Shown: positions 9,455-17,570, numbered from the stretch's first letter. The stretch is DNA of 52,810 nt from Allobacillus salarius (GCF_007559425.1 NZ_VMHE01000016.1:1-52810); one strand, 5' to 3'. Numbers and translations: made by a program. The notes: generated by a model not told the origin, from the sequence alone.

Positions 9455-10003
9455 TTACATAACCATTTGAATGCCGAGCCATAATAAAATCAAACCACCA
9501 ATCGCTTCAGAGTACTGACCGAATAAATTTATTCCTTTACGTGATAAAATCATCCCGAGTGTCGCCAATAGAACACTCATCAAGCCGATCAATAGTACGA
9601 CAACAAACTGGGAAATTCCACCCATTCCCATACTTAATCCAACCGAAAAACTATCCAAACTTACAGTTAGCGCAAGAGCCGCCAAGCCAGAATAATTCAC
9701 GTATTTTTTCATATCTTTTTCAAAAACTGTCGCCAAAATCATTTGAACACCGATCATAATGAGTAGCCATCCGGAGATAATGTTTGCGATTACTCCGAGT
9801 TGATCGGAAATGATTTCACCGAGAGTAATTCCAATTAAAGGCATCAAAATATGCAACAAACCAACGACTAAAATAAAAAACAAAACCATTCTCAGACGAA
9901 TCTTCATCAGACCTATTGAAAGACTAACAGAAAAAGCATCCATGCCTAGCGCAAAAGCGATTAGAACAAAGGGTGTGAATGTATCAAAAACAGCCATCAT
10001 CAT
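9455..10003 (-). CDS. mntP: Manganese efflux pump MntP
   Basis: Six-TM inner-membrane exporter of Mn(II), formerly ywlD. 182 residues, made of two repeated halves, each with a conserved acidic motif: FALGMDAFSVSLSIG near the N-terminus and TVSLDSFSVGLSMG in the middle; the Asp residues are required for transport in the family. ATG 10003 has GGGAG 6 nt upstream; ATG 10009 would overlap it. I see no clear yybP-ykoY riboswitch in the 100 bp upstream. A 21-bp repeat array lies between it and sua5. Confidence 0.94.
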   Translation of the reverse strand: MMMAVFDTFTPFVLIAFALGMDAFSVSLSIGLMKIRLRMVLFFILVVGLLHILMPLIGITLGEIISDQLGVIANIISGWLLIMIGVQMILATVFEKDMKKYVNYSGLAALALTVSLDSFSVGLSMGMGGISQFVVVLLIGLMSVLLATLGMILSRKGINLFGQYSEAIGGLILLWLGIQMVM

Positions 10004-10157
10004 TTCCATCTCCCATCAACCGGACATGCTATTTCAATGTATGCATGTTTGTTGATGTTTAGAAGAAATTTTGAATGGCTGATACTAGGGTAAATTGTAG
10101 CCTTTTCCTTGAAAAGACTTCCATTGATTTTTGCTGGTGTAGCGGTAGCAAACGGAT

Positions 10158-10468
10158 ATGTGCCCTTTGGTGGAATTTATGTTCCCTTGAACAGATTATA
10201 TGCTACCTAACCTTTCACATATGGAACCAAAGGCAAAATTTATGGGCCCATTCGAATGATATATGCTCCCTTTTTGGGATTATATGTGCCTTAGCAAGAT
10301 TGATCACTGATGACCTGTGATTTTCACATAATATACGGCCAATCGTGTGATTTATGCTCCCATGAATGGGTTATATCCTACCTAACCTTTCACATATGGA
10401 ACCAAAGGCAAAATTTATGGGCCCAACTATGGATAGATATGGGCCCTCCAACCAAATATATGTGCCTC
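10158..10468. repeat. Tandem array of 21-bp units (core ATGNNCCC) with an internal 48-bp duplication
   Basis: Two blocks of 21-bp units (10158-10289 and about 10337-10468), each unit beginning TATATG followed by a CCC-like motif. Inside, 10203-10250 and 10378-10425 are identical over 48 bp, 175 bp apart, so a multi-unit segment was recently duplicated. It lies between the sua5 stop codon and the mntP 5' end. Confidence 0.85.
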
Positions 10469-10472
10469 GGAG

Positions 10473-11495
10473 CTACTTGATCTCGCTCGCCGCTCGTTCC
10501 AAACGATTCATTAATGCTTCACCGATTCCTTCTTTCGAAAAAGATTCAGCTAAGACGACGTCGTAATCATGCTCATCAATCTCTCTTAATCTTTGATAGA
10601 GCTGCTGGGTAATTTCAGCTATGTTTTCTCGTGAACCTAAAATAAATGGCTGTTCCAAGTTCATTTCGTGTGCGCGTTCTAAACTGACAAGGTAGCCAAC
10701 TTTTTTCCCTTGGCCTTTCAACTGATTAGCAATTACCGCCATGTTCCCCGCTTCACGCACGAGCCAAACTGCTGTGTCTGGTGCATAATGTTTATATTTC
10801 ATGCCGGGCGATCGTGGTTGCTCGCTAGCTGCTAACTTTCCGGTTACGTCAACCGGCCCGATGACGTCCTCGATTTGTTCACGGGTTACGCCGCCCGGCC
10901 GTAAGATCATTGGCGTTTCCATTGAACAATCAATAACGGTCGATTCAACGCCGACTCCGGTAATCCCTCCGTCAACAACACCATCGATTCTACCGTTCAA
11001 ATCTGTGATGACGTGCTCAGCCAAAGTCGGGCTTGGTCGTCCGGAACGATTGGCGCTCGGTGCCGCGACAGGGATTTTCGCTGCTTTAAGTAACGCCCGG
11101 CCGACTTCATGATCCGGTATACGAATGCCAACCGTGTCTAGCCCCGCTGTCACATGGCTAGCTAATTGATTGCCTACAGGTAAAATGATGGTGAGCGGTC
11201 CCGGCCAAAAGGTTTCCATTAATTTTTTTGCATGCTCCGGTACCTCCGTCACCAGTTCACTGACGGCTTCTACATCTCCAACATGTACGATAAGCGGATT
11301 ATCCGCTGGGCGTCCTTTTGCTTTGAAAATGTTCTTCACGGCTTGATCGTTCCTTGCATCGGCTCCGAGTCCGTAAACCGTTTCTGTCGGGAATGCGACG
11401 AGCTTTCCGTCTTTCAGCCAATCGGCCGCTTCATGTAAACGACGATCTTCAGGCGTATCTATTTTCCATTGTTTCGTGGTGTGATTCACTTCCAT
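10473..11495 (-). CDS. ywlC: L-threonylcarbamoyladenylate synthase (Sua5/YwlC)
   Basis: Makes threonylcarbamoyl-AMP from threonine, bicarbonate and ATP, the first step of the t6A37 tRNA modification. 340 residues: a TsaC-like YrdC domain (about 20-210, with FPTETVYGLGADARN, KGRPADNPLIVHV, APSANRSGRPSPT) and a C-terminal Sua5 domain, linked by SPGMKYKHYAPD. Length matches the long Sua5 type of B. subtilis. The start is ATG 11495, with AAAGG about 9 nt upstream; ATG 11504 is too close to it. Confidence 0.96.
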   Translation of the reverse strand: MEVNHTTKQWKIDTPEDRRLHEAADWLKDGKLVAFPTETVYGLGADARNDQAVKNIFKAKGRPADNPLIVHVGDVEAVSELVTEVPEHAKKLMETFWPGPLTIILPVGNQLASHVTAGLDTVGIRIPDHEVGRALLKAAKIPVAAPSANRSGRPSPTLAEHVITDLNGRIDGVVDGGITGVGVESTVIDCSMETPMILRPGGVTREQIEDVIGPVDVTGKLAASEQPRSPGMKYKHYAPDTAVWLVREAGNMAVIANQLKGQGKKVGYLVSLERAHEMNLEQPFILGSRENIAEITQQLYQRLREIDEHDYDVVLAESFSKEGIGEALMNRLERAASEIK

Positions 11496-11554
11496 CTCGT
11501 TCATCCTTTAGTTTTTCTTCCCTTTATTATGCGTGGAAAATAGACATCTTGCAA

Positions 11555-11986
11555 TTATGTGCTTTTCGAAACGGGTTGCAATTTTTTCTCATACCATTCT
11601 CCTGGCAGTTCTTCATTCAACGGGGTTTCATAGATTTTTTTAAACTGAATCAGTTCGAGTAATTCTGCGCGCACTTGGTCATTCACGCTGACGATCAATG
11701 ATTCGTACCCTTGTCGTTCCGCTTCTTCTGCAATCCAGTCAAACACCAACAGGAAAACAGCCATTTTCGTGTTTGATCGAAACATTAATAGACGTCGTAA
11801 CCATGCATGGGAACCTTCTACTGGTTCAATTACGAAGAAACAGATTTTCTCTTGTCCGAACTCCATGAAAAATCCATGCTCCCTCGCCCAATCTTCTTTT
11901 AAATATTCTTGTTTTTGTCGTTCATCTTGAAAAAATTCATCAATTTCCTGTTTAGAACAATGTTCGACTTTTGTTATTTTGACCAT
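11555..11986 (-). CDS. Hypothetical protein, possibly a divergent GNAT-fold protein
   Basis: 143 soluble residues. In the second half, a helix-strand pattern (MAVFLLVFDWIAEEAERQGYESLIVSVNDQVRAELLELI, quoted only as positions about 75-113) resembles the acetyl-CoA-binding half of GNAT enzymes, but the usual Q/RxxGxG/A motif is not evident. It lies between sua5 and spoIIR, where B. subtilis has ywlA and ywlB; ywlB is an acetyltransferase, which makes that assignment possible but unproven. A T-rich spacer precedes it and no terminator separates it from sua5. Confidence 0.6.
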   Translation of the reverse strand: MVKITKVEHCSKQEIDEFFQDERQKQEYLKEDWAREHGFFMEFGQEKICFFVIEPVEGSHAWLRRLLMFRSNTKMAVFLLVFDWIAEEAERQGYESLIVSVNDQVRAELLELIQFKKIYETPLNEELPGEWYEKKLQPVSKST

Positions 11987-12073
11987 TTCTTCACCTCATT
12001 TGTTTGTTTCTAAAAAATATGAGGCAAAGATGGCAAATATGATTGTTTATAGAATTTTAATAGAGTGACACTT

Positions 12074-12649
12074 TTACGCAAAGAACGAAATGATTCCTTT
12101 AATCCATTCCCATAAAAAGAACTTCACTTCAGGCTCTTCCTCTTCTTCACCGTCGTGCTCGAGTACTGTCGTGCCATTGGAAAAGTCAACGAAGCACAAC
12201 GGTGGGAATAACACGCACCACCAATTGTCGCCTTTTCCTTCTCCGATTGTAATCAAGACAGCTTCATAGGTGCCACCCGGATAAATATAATTGTCATAGA
12301 TTTTATCTGGAAATTCTACGTTCCCGAAGTCTAGCTTATAGGATTGTTCCGTCACAATTTCTCCGACGAGCTCTTCCAATTGCGGCATATTGTTTTTAAT
12401 TGTCTGGCGAGCTTTTTCAACAGACGTTAACTCTTCGACCCATTCCGTAATTTGTTCACTGACAGCATCGCGGACTTCTCGCTTGATCTCTTGGTCTTTT
12501 TCATCGTTGGAGTTTGCCAATATTCTTAGGCGAATCGCTTCATCTGGAATCACCTGACGCTCTTCATTTCCTTCGTGAGCTACTATTTTCGGATAAAACA
12601 GTTGTACTGAAATTAATAAAATTAATGTAATAACGATAAATCGCTTCAT
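12074..12649 (-). CDS. spoIIR: Stage II sporulation protein R
   Basis: Forespore-secreted signal that activates the SpoIIGA protease, which in turn processes pro-sigma-E in the mother cell. 191 residues: an N-terminal hydrophobic signal segment (IVITLILLISVQLFY), the family block DEAIRLRILANSNDEKDQEIKREVRDAV, and WWCVLFPPLCFVDF. A strongly acidic stretch (EEEEEPE) precedes the C-terminal hydrophobic tail. A sigma-F promoter lies 34 nt upstream. Its presence shows a sporulating lineage. In B. subtilis the prfA-prmC region is close upstream; here 8.5 kb of accessory DNA intervenes. Confidence 0.95.
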   Translation of the reverse strand: MKRFIVITLILLISVQLFYPKIVAHEGNEERQVIPDEAIRLRILANSNDEKDQEIKREVRDAVSEQITEWVEELTSVEKARQTIKNNMPQLEELVGEIVTEQSYKLDFGNVEFPDKIYDNYIYPGGTYEAVLITIGEGKGDNWWCVLFPPLCFVDFSNGTTVLEHDGEEEEEPEVKFFLWEWIKGIISFFA

Positions 12650-12682
12650 TTCCCCTCAACCTTTCTCGTAATCTATTAATCT

Positions 12683-12712
12683 CATTCTCGCCGGCTTCCC
12701 AAAGGTCTATAC
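12683..12712 (-). promoter_or_regulatory. Sigma-F promoter of spoIIR
   Basis: On the minus strand GTATA (12712-12708), 15 bp, then GGCGAGAATG (12692-12683). This matches the known B. subtilis sigma-F consensus GWATA-N15-GGNNANAHTR at every fixed position. The expected transcript start is about 25 nt before the spoIIR ATG, and spoIIR is a known sigma-F gene. Confidence 0.85.
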
Positions 12713-12778
12713 ATCGAATGTGAAAATTGTTATGATAAGTTCAATATTTTTAAGAATTACGGTCGGGAGGCGGAATGG

Positions 12779-13339
12779 ATGTTTACATATGAAGTGGATG
12801 AGGAAATATCATTGAAATTAATTGATGAAGGCGATGCTGAAACGGTCTTCAAGTTGACAGATCAAAGTCGGGACTACTTAAGAGAATGGCTTCCATGGAT
12901 TGATATGACGACTGAAATTGGTGACACGCGGAATTTTATTAAAGCTTCGAAGAAAATGTATGCGGAAAGCAAAGGGCTGAACACCGTTATACTCTACAAC
13001 GGAGAAGCGGCAGGCATTGTTGGTTACAATGAGGTGGATTGGCAAAATAAAATCGCTTATATCGGTTATTGGCTTGGGGAAGGCTTTCAAGGAAAAGGCA
13101 TTATGACACGCGCAACACAAGCGTTGGTTGATTATGCGTTTGAGCAGCTGAACCTACATAAAGTTGATATTCGAGCGGCGGTGGAAAATAAAAAAAGCCG
13201 GTCAATTCCGGAACGTCTCGGATTCCAGGAAGAAGGAAAAATCCGTGCGGGTGAGTTGTTATATGGAAAGTATGTCGACCATGTCGTTTACGGGTTGCTG
13301 AAGGAAGAATGGGAGAAAATGAATGCTAGTGAGGCATAA
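12779..13339 (+). CDS. GNAT family N-acetyltransferase (RimL/ribosomal-protein-Ser acetyltransferase type)
   Basis: 186 residues. The N-terminal SLKLIDEGDAETVFKLTDQSRDYLREWLPWID and the middle IGYWLGEGFQGKGIMTRA (acetyl-CoA pyrophosphate loop) followed by LNLHKVDIRAAVENKKSRSIPERLGFQEEGKIRAGE are typical of the RimL/YdaF group; such enzymes acetylate protein N-termini or small amines. The start ATG 12779 has GGGAGG 8 nt upstream. It is divergent from spoIIR and overlaps the next acetyltransferase by 17 nt, so the pair is one operon. A damaged copy of its 3' part lies at 16262. Confidence 0.88.
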   Translation: MFTYEVDEEISLKLIDEGDAETVFKLTDQSRDYLREWLPWIDMTTEIGDTRNFIKASKKMYAESKGLNTVILYNGEAAGIVGYNEVDWQNKIAYIGYWLGEGFQGKGIMTRATQALVDYAFEQLNLHKVDIRAAVENKKSRSIPERLGFQEEGKIRAGELLYGKYVDHVVYGLLKEEWEKMNASEA

Positions 13340-13841
13340 AAATATTACTATTCGGAAAATGAAGGATGAGGATCTCCGTTTGATGATGAAATGGTTAAAC
13401 GATGATCAAGTATTGGCTTTTTATGAAGAGCCACCTTCTGATTGGAATCGTATAGTGAAAAAATACCGACCACGGATTGAAGGCAATCATTATGTGACAC
13501 CTTGTATAATTGAACACGACGACCAGCCAATTGGTTATATCCAATATTATGAGATCCAACCAAATAAGCTAGATGAATACGGCATCTTCCTGAACAACGG
13601 CAAGCTTTATGGAATCGATCAATTTATTGGCGAACCAACGTTGTGGGGTAAAGGGATTGGGACGCAGATGATTCGAATGGTATTGAGCGAATTAAGTCGC
13701 GAAGGTGCCACAAAGGTGTTGTTGGAAGTGAATTCAGCAAACCGACGGGCCATTCGAGCCTATGAGAAAAGCGGATTTCGTAAAATAAAAGATCTTGAAG
13801 ATCACTTGCTGTTAATGGAATGGATCCCAGACAGCAATTAA
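13323..13841 (+). CDS. GNAT acetyltransferase similar to aminoglycoside 6'-N-acetyltransferases
   Basis: 172 residues. The layout matches the AAC(6')-Ib-type family: TIRKMKDEDLRLMMKWLND, then VTPCIIEHDDQPIGYIQYYEI, the signature GIDQFIGEPTLWGKGIGTQM (acetyl-CoA loop), and VNSANRRAIRAYEKSGFRK. Aminoglycoside acetylation is inferred from resemblance only; many chromosomal relatives act on other amines or siderophore precursors. It overlaps the upstream acetyltransferase by 17 nt (translational coupling) and has GGGAG 7 nt before ATG. A strong terminator follows. Its first 30 codons and its tail recur at 16400-16530 in a deleted copy. Confidence 0.85.
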   Translation: MLVRHKNITIRKMKDEDLRLMMKWLNDDQVLAFYEEPPSDWNRIVKKYRPRIEGNHYVTPCIIEHDDQPIGYIQYYEIQPNKLDEYGIFLNNGKLYGIDQFIGEPTLWGKGIGTQMIRMVLSELSREGATKVLLEVNSANRRAIRAYEKSGFRKIKDLEDHLLLMEWIPDSN

Positions 13842-13889
13842 CCGCATCGTTTTTACTTTAACACTGAGCAAAAACGATGCGGTCTTTTT
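13841..13889 (+). terminator. Terminator of the acetyltransferase pair; copy of prmC-end sequence
   Basis: ACCGCATCGTTTTT pairs with AAAAACGATGCGGT across a 20-nt loop and is followed by CTTTTTATT. The right arm and flank, about 13856-13893, match the sequence over the prmC stop codon (21115-21156) almost exactly, in the same orientation. A third version is at 16527-16575. Confidence 0.88.
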
Positions 13890-13894
13890 ATTAA

Positions 13895-13958
13895 GCTCTG
13901 GTCTTTATATGCGATATTGGCGCAATTCCTTATTAAAGAAACGCACCCGATTGTTTTA
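13895..13958. repeat. Palindromic interspersed element, copy 1
   Basis: The element reads CTCTGGTCTTTATATGCGAT, then an imperfect hairpin from GGCGC (13919) to GCACC (13947), then CGATTGTTTTAA. It matches the elements at 14577 and 16577 along its whole length; all three end in a GCGCCC-like arm. Shorter relatives (core GCGCCCGATT) are seen near 16763, 17190, 17346, 17634 and 17947. Confidence 0.7.
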
Positions 13959-14125
13959 AACAATATATTTATTTGTGCTGTTAAAAGAAACTTTTGTAGA
14001 CCGAGTGTAAATCGTTTTAAATCCTTTTGTTTTTTCCTTTAAATCAAAAGGTTTATTTAGTATGTTAACTTTTTTATCGTAACATGTTCTTAATAAGCTT
14101 TTTAGCATTAACTGGTATTGCAGTA

Positions 14126-14548
14126 TTAATTGAAAAATTCCATATGTGGTTTATCCTGTTTATAATAATATAACCTATCCTGTAATGTACCAGTATGAAA
14201 TTCAAATTTATGCCCATCGGGATCAGTAAAATAAATAGATTTTTTATCTCTTTCATCCCTAGAACGCCCAGTTAAAATATTTACTCCTAGTTTTTCCAAC
14301 TTATCATAAGCATAATGAAAATCAGCATCCTCGATTGTAAAGGCTATGTGGGTATATGATTGGCTTATTTCACTACGAGGAATATCCTGTTCTAAATTTA
14401 GTGCCAACCAAATTCCATTCAAGTCAAAGTAGACTGTGTCTCTTCCTTTAACCAACAATTTAGCATCAAATACACTTTGATAAAATTTAATGGATCTATC
14501 TAAATCAGAAACAGAGAACGTTAAATGATTAATTCCTTTTACAAACAA
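14126..14548 (-). CDS. fosB: FosB-type metallothiol transferase (fosfomycin resistance)
   Basis: 140 residues, closely matching the Bacillus FosB proteins, which open the fosfomycin epoxide with bacillithiol (or cysteine) using a divalent metal. The glyoxalase-fold metal ligands are in place: His8 (GINHL), His67 (SYTHIAF) and Glu116 (HKFEFHTG). The family signature [20 protein letters not shown] and the tail [11 protein letters not shown] are present. It is a single gene in the accessory block, flanked by palindromic elements, and its composition is more AT-rich than the neighbouring core genes. Function follows from strong family resemblance. Confidence 0.92.
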   Translation of the reverse strand: MFVKGINHLTFSVSDLDRSIKFYQSVFDAKLLVKGRDTVYFDLNGIWLALNLEQDIPRSEISQSYTHIAFTIEDADFHYAYDKLEKLGVNILTGRSRDERDKKSIYFTDPDGHKFEFHTGTLQDRLYYYKQDKPHMEFFN

Positions 14549-14576
14549 CTACATCACCCTAAAAATTTTTATACTA

Positions 14577-14645
14577 CAATCTGGCCCTTATACCAATACT
14601 GGCGCTTCTTTTTATTAAGGAATTGCGCCCGATTCCTGAATAGTA
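14577..14645. repeat. Palindromic interspersed element, copy 2
   Basis: CAATCTGGCCCTTATACCAA, then a hairpin from GGCGC (14601) to GCGCC (14629) with an A/T-rich inner stem, then CGATTCCTGAATAGTAG. It lies directly upstream of fosB (14548). This is the best-preserved copy of the family also seen at 13895 and 16577. Confidence 0.7.
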
Positions 14646-14730
14646 GACGTTAGACCAGTACCAATGACAGCAAGAGAAGGTTTAGTATCTTTGCTTTCTT
14701 AGCTCCTAAGCCTCTTTCATAAATATAAGG

Positions 14731-15729
14731 TTAACGATTTAAAGCTCTACGAAAACCGTCAAATATGCTGATTGTTGCTGATAAAACAAGGATGATTATT
14801 GCACCCCCAACTAACCAAAATTTAAATTGTGAAGATGAAATATTAAACAGATCACTCATATACGAAAGAAATTCGGGTTGAAATAGATTCGGGTTGCTTA
14901 AAATCACAATAAACAGACTAGTTGAAATAAGTTCAATTACCGTATTAAAGATTGCTATTTTTGTTGTCCATTTCCCTATAATTAGTTTATAAATAGAAGA
15001 ACTTACTTCAAGTAGGATGACTACGAGAACCAATGGCCAATAGCTCATTAAGACTCCCTGAGTTAAGGCTGGCATCACAAATTCAAGTCCAACTTCACTA
15101 CCTTCATATACACCTATCAATTGATTGGCATAAAAATATAACGTTGCCCAAACTGTTGTCCACATCAAAGATCCAAATACCCTTAGCTTCGTAATCGAAT
15201 TTTCACCTGAAATATAAGCGACGTTTTTTAAATCATTGGGAGTCCATTTTTTGAAATTTGTTGCTAAGGGTTCCCCATATTTGCCTTTATCCGTTCGTTC
15301 TAAAATGGCAAACACAAGCGTTAACCAGAAAAAAACTTGGATACCAACTTGAATAACAACCCATATTCCTTCACCTATGATATGGAGTACAGCATTTAAG
15401 ATAGCCTCCTCCTCACCGAAAGCACCAAAGTACTTCGCTATCATAGAAATTAGTGCGACAACGGCAGCAATCGGTACAATCATTTTCAGCAACGATACAT
15501 AAATATCAAAATAACGTGGACCAATCAAATGCATTGGCTGGTCTCGATACTCGCTGGCTAATGCTGCTGGATTCCCCAATTCTTGAAGAACAGTATTTAC
15601 ATCTTCTTCGTCATAATCATCAGGTAGCGTATCCTCAATTGTAGACCTTAATTCAAGACCAATGTCAGCACGGTTTTTTTCAGGTAACCTGCGAGTGACT
15701 TCCTGTATATAGACATCAATCAGATTCAT
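14731..15729 (-). CDS. HAAS-domain membrane protein paired with a PadR regulator
   Basis: 332 residues. The N-terminal 75 residues (YIQEVTRRLPEKNRADIGLELRS, DYDEEDVNTVLQELGNPAALASEYRD) form the HAAS signalling domain, followed by about seven hydrophobic segments from residue 80 to the C-terminus. HAAS proteins are typically encoded next to PadR regulators and are thought to act as their membrane partners; the exact signal is unknown. The start overlaps the end of padR by 14 nt, so the two are translationally coupled. No ABC ATPase is attached to this pair. Confidence 0.82.
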   Translation of the reverse strand: MNLIDVYIQEVTRRLPEKNRADIGLELRSTIEDTLPDDYDEEDVNTVLQELGNPAALASEYRDQPMHLIGPRYFDIYVSLLKMIVPIAAVVALISMIAKYFGAFGEEEAILNAVLHIIGEGIWVVIQVGIQVFFWLTLVFAILERTDKGKYGEPLATNFKKWTPNDLKNVAYISGENSITKLRVFGSLMWTTVWATLYFYANQLIGVYEGSEVGLEFVMPALTQGVLMSYWPLVLVVILLEVSSSIYKLIIGKWTTKIAIFNTVIELISTSLFIVILSNPNLFQPEFLSYMSDLFNISSSQFKFWLVGGAIIILVLSATISIFDGFRRALNR

Positions 15730-16063
15730 TTTTTCCTCCTCCTTCTAATAATTTATAAAGCACCTTGGAGTTTTCAATCCATTCTTCTTTTAACTGCAAG
15801 TAAATTTCGTGTCCATATTCACTTAAAACATAATATTTTCGTGGTCTATTTTCAGATTTATCCCAGCTACTCGTAACTAACTCCCGTTTCTCTAAACGAC
15901 GAAGCAATGGATATAAGGTGCTCTGATCAATATCGATTCCTGATTTCTCCAATAACTGAACAAGTGAATATCCATACTGAGGAGTTCCCAATTGACTTAG
16001 AACTGCTAATGTCAACGTTCCTCTCCTAAGCTCTGTCGCTAAAGAATTCTTCAAATCATCCAT
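15716..16063 (-). CDS. PadR family transcriptional regulator
   Basis: 115 residues with the PadR winged-helix pattern: LRRGTLTLAVLSQL, YGYSLVQLLE, IDQSTLYPLLRRLEKRELV and NRPRKYYVLSEYGHE. The family usually represses its own operon and releases DNA on ligand or partner binding. It precedes and overlaps the HAAS gene by 14 nt. A candidate operator with TGTATAT/ATATACA arms lies about 35-61 nt upstream of the ATG, so autoregulation is likely. The C-terminal helix (QLKEEWIENSKVLYKLLEG) would form the dimer interface. Confidence 0.9.
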   Translation of the reverse strand: MDDLKNSLATELRRGTLTLAVLSQLGTPQYGYSLVQLLEKSGIDIDQSTLYPLLRRLEKRELVTSSWDKSENRPRKYYVLSEYGHEIYLQLKEEWIENSKVLYKLLEGGGKNESD

Positions 16064-16097
16064 ACACCCACCTCATTTCATACTATACATCACACAC

Positions 16098-16124
16098 TGT
16101 ATATCGTACACTATGCAATATACA
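16098..16124 (-). promoter_or_regulatory. Candidate PadR operator
   Basis: TGTATAT (16098-16104) and ATATACA (16118-16124) form a perfect inverted repeat with a 13-nt spacer, in a stretch full of TATAC/GTATA half-sites upstream of padR. PadR operators typically have such widely spaced arms. Inferred from position. Confidence 0.4.
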
Positions 16125-16261
16125 CTATTATTGTTATAAAAGCAACATATTTTTCAAACCGTTGGACATTACTCTTGCCTTTCGAGAAAATCATTCCAAA
16201 AAATGGTCCGTTTCTTGATTAAAAATAATTAAATATTGCAAAATTACTTAGCCTTAATGGA

Positions 16262-16576
16262 TTATAAAAAGCCGTTCGATTCCGGATCGTCATAGATTTC
16301 ATGAAGAAGGAAAAATCTGCGCGGGTGAATGGTTGTATGGAAAGTATGTCGATCATGTCGTTTACAGGTTGCTGAAGGATGAGTGGGAGAAAATAAATGC
16401 TAGTGAAGCATAGGCATATAAAGATTCGAAAAATGAGGATTGAGGATCTCCGTTTGATGATGAAATGGTTAAACGATGATCAAGTATCGGCTTTTTTAAG
16501 AGGAGCCACCTTCTGACAGCAATTAACCGCATTGTTTTTGCTTTAACACTCAACAAAAACGATGCGGTCTTTTATT
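16262..16576 (+). pseudogene. Decayed duplicate of the two-acetyltransferase locus with an internal deletion
   Basis: 16270-16410 reproduces the 3' end of the first acetyltransferase gene (13195-13340), including the overlap with the second gene's start. 16411-16515 reproduces the first part of the second gene (13341-13437). The copy then jumps to its final codons and the terminator (13830-13890). About 390 bp of the second gene are missing, with the junction after CCACCTTCTGA. Substitutions and small indels break the frames (a stretch reads CTTTTTTAAGAGGAG in place of CTTTTTATGAAGAG). No functional product is expected. Confidence 0.85.
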
Positions 16577-16627
16577 TGGCTTTGGGCTTTATACGCGATA
16601 TTGGTGCAAAACGCGCCCATTTCTGGA
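16577..16627. repeat. Palindromic interspersed element, copy 3
   Basis: GGCTTTGGGCTTTATACGCG, then GGTGC..CGCGCCC with a shortened loop. It sits in the same relation to the terminator as copy 1 at 13895, so it was carried along with the acetyltransferase duplication. Confidence 0.6.
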
Positions 16628-16637
16628 GCAAAGCACC

Positions 16638-16781
16638 TCATAAACCATCAACATATTGTTTTGCCTCTAACAACGAAAGCCCAAAGGCTTGCCTTACCTC
16701 TTTAACAGCTTGAACTTCTTTTCCCTCTTTAAGCAGAACTCGCAGTTTTTCAGTTAGAGAATCACGCCCGCTTCCAGAATA
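16638..16781 (-). pseudogene. 5'-truncated remnant with a ribosomal L7/L12 C-terminal-like motif
   Basis: The minus strand has an open stretch of 47 codons ending at TGA 16638. It encodes LTEKLRVLLKEGKEVQAVKE followed by VRQAFGLSLLEAKQYVDGL, the helix pattern of the L7/L12 C-terminal domain (VKxVRxxxGLxLxEAKxLV). It has no start codon. Upstream it runs directly into the stop codon of the 106-residue membrane gene at 16782, through a GCGGGCG palindromic-element core. A related intact small gene lies at 17663. It was most likely cut off from its N-terminal membrane anchor by repeat-associated rearrangement. Confidence 0.55.
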
Positions 16782-17102
16782 CTACTTACCAAATACTTCT
16801 TGATTTTCGAATACCCGTCTTCTTGTATAATGGCGAATCGAAAAACCATAGATCGTAAATAACAGCATTACTAATACCCATATAGCGTCTCTATACGTTT
16901 CATATGGTATGATCGTTATAATTCGGTGATAAAGTTCCAAGGCAAGCCAGCCAACAGGAAATACAGGAAGTGCGTATTTAGCTGATTTGGCTAATATTAT
17001 TTTCCCTTTTTCGTTTTTGGAATTCTCGCTTCTTGAAAATTTGATATGTATAATAAGAGCATATATAAAAAATGGAATTATCAATGCGCCTATAATAAGC
17101 AT
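16782..17102 (-). CDS. Small membrane protein, unknown
   Basis: 106 residues with three hydrophobic segments (about 1-18, 45-65 and 76-92), a basic loop (KFSRSENSKNEKGK) and a basic tail (RHYTRRRVFE). AAGGGGG lies 12 nt before ATG, a long spacer. Its stop codon is followed in frame by the L7/L12-like remnant. It is AT-rich and lies in a run of small membrane genes separated by palindromic elements. No family recognised. Confidence 0.55.
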   Translation of the reverse strand: MLIIGALIIPFFIYALIIHIKFSRSENSKNEKGKIILAKSAKYALPVFPVGWLALELYHRIITIIPYETYRDAIWVLVMLLFTIYGFSIRHYTRRRVFENQEVFGK

Positions 17103-17375
17103 TAATGATCGAATCCCCCTTAAAATAGTTCTAACATTAGTTCCCTTTTATTCTGCTATGTGGCCCAATTGAAACGTAGTCCTTACTAAGCAATTGCGCA
17201 CATCTATGAAAGATCATGAAATTTAAAACACATGTTAATCATTAGTAATTTTTAATATTCATAAGCTGTACATGTATAGCTACAAGAACTTCATCTGGTA
17301 TATTTGTATGGAATTTCTCTACTTCAGGCACAGTACTTCTTCCATAACTGCGCCCGATTGATGTATAACTTTTTT

Positions 17376-17570
17376 CTAGGAAAATATTGAAATTAGTAAA
17401 CTGAGAGCAAAAAGAATAAATGCAAACAGTATCGTAAAGTACATAATTAACTCAAGTGAGGTAAGTTTTCTTTGTTTTTTAGTCTTTTCTAAATCCCTTA
17501 GATAAAAGCCAGCACTTATAATAAGCAATGCGCTAGCTACAACTCTTAAAATTTCCACTAGAAGATCCAA
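17376..17570 (-). CDS. Two-TM small membrane protein, unknown
   Basis: 64 residues: hydrophobic segment, a charged turn (RDLEKTKKQRKLTS) and a second hydrophobic segment, a hairpin topology. The start is TTG at 17570, with AAGGGG 8 nt upstream, which supports real translation. It is isolated, with a GCGCCCGATT element just downstream (17346). I do not recognise the family; small hairpin membrane proteins of this kind are often orphan accessory genes. Confidence 0.5.
   Translation of the reverse strand: MDLLVEILRVVASALLIISAGFYLRDLEKTKKQRKLTSLELIMYFTILFAFILFALSLLISIFS

Noticed and set aside
9954..10157. Possible yybP-ykoY manganese riboswitch before mntP
   Set aside because: Upstream of the mntP start I cannot find the paired helices or a terminator switch; the space leads into the 21-bp array.
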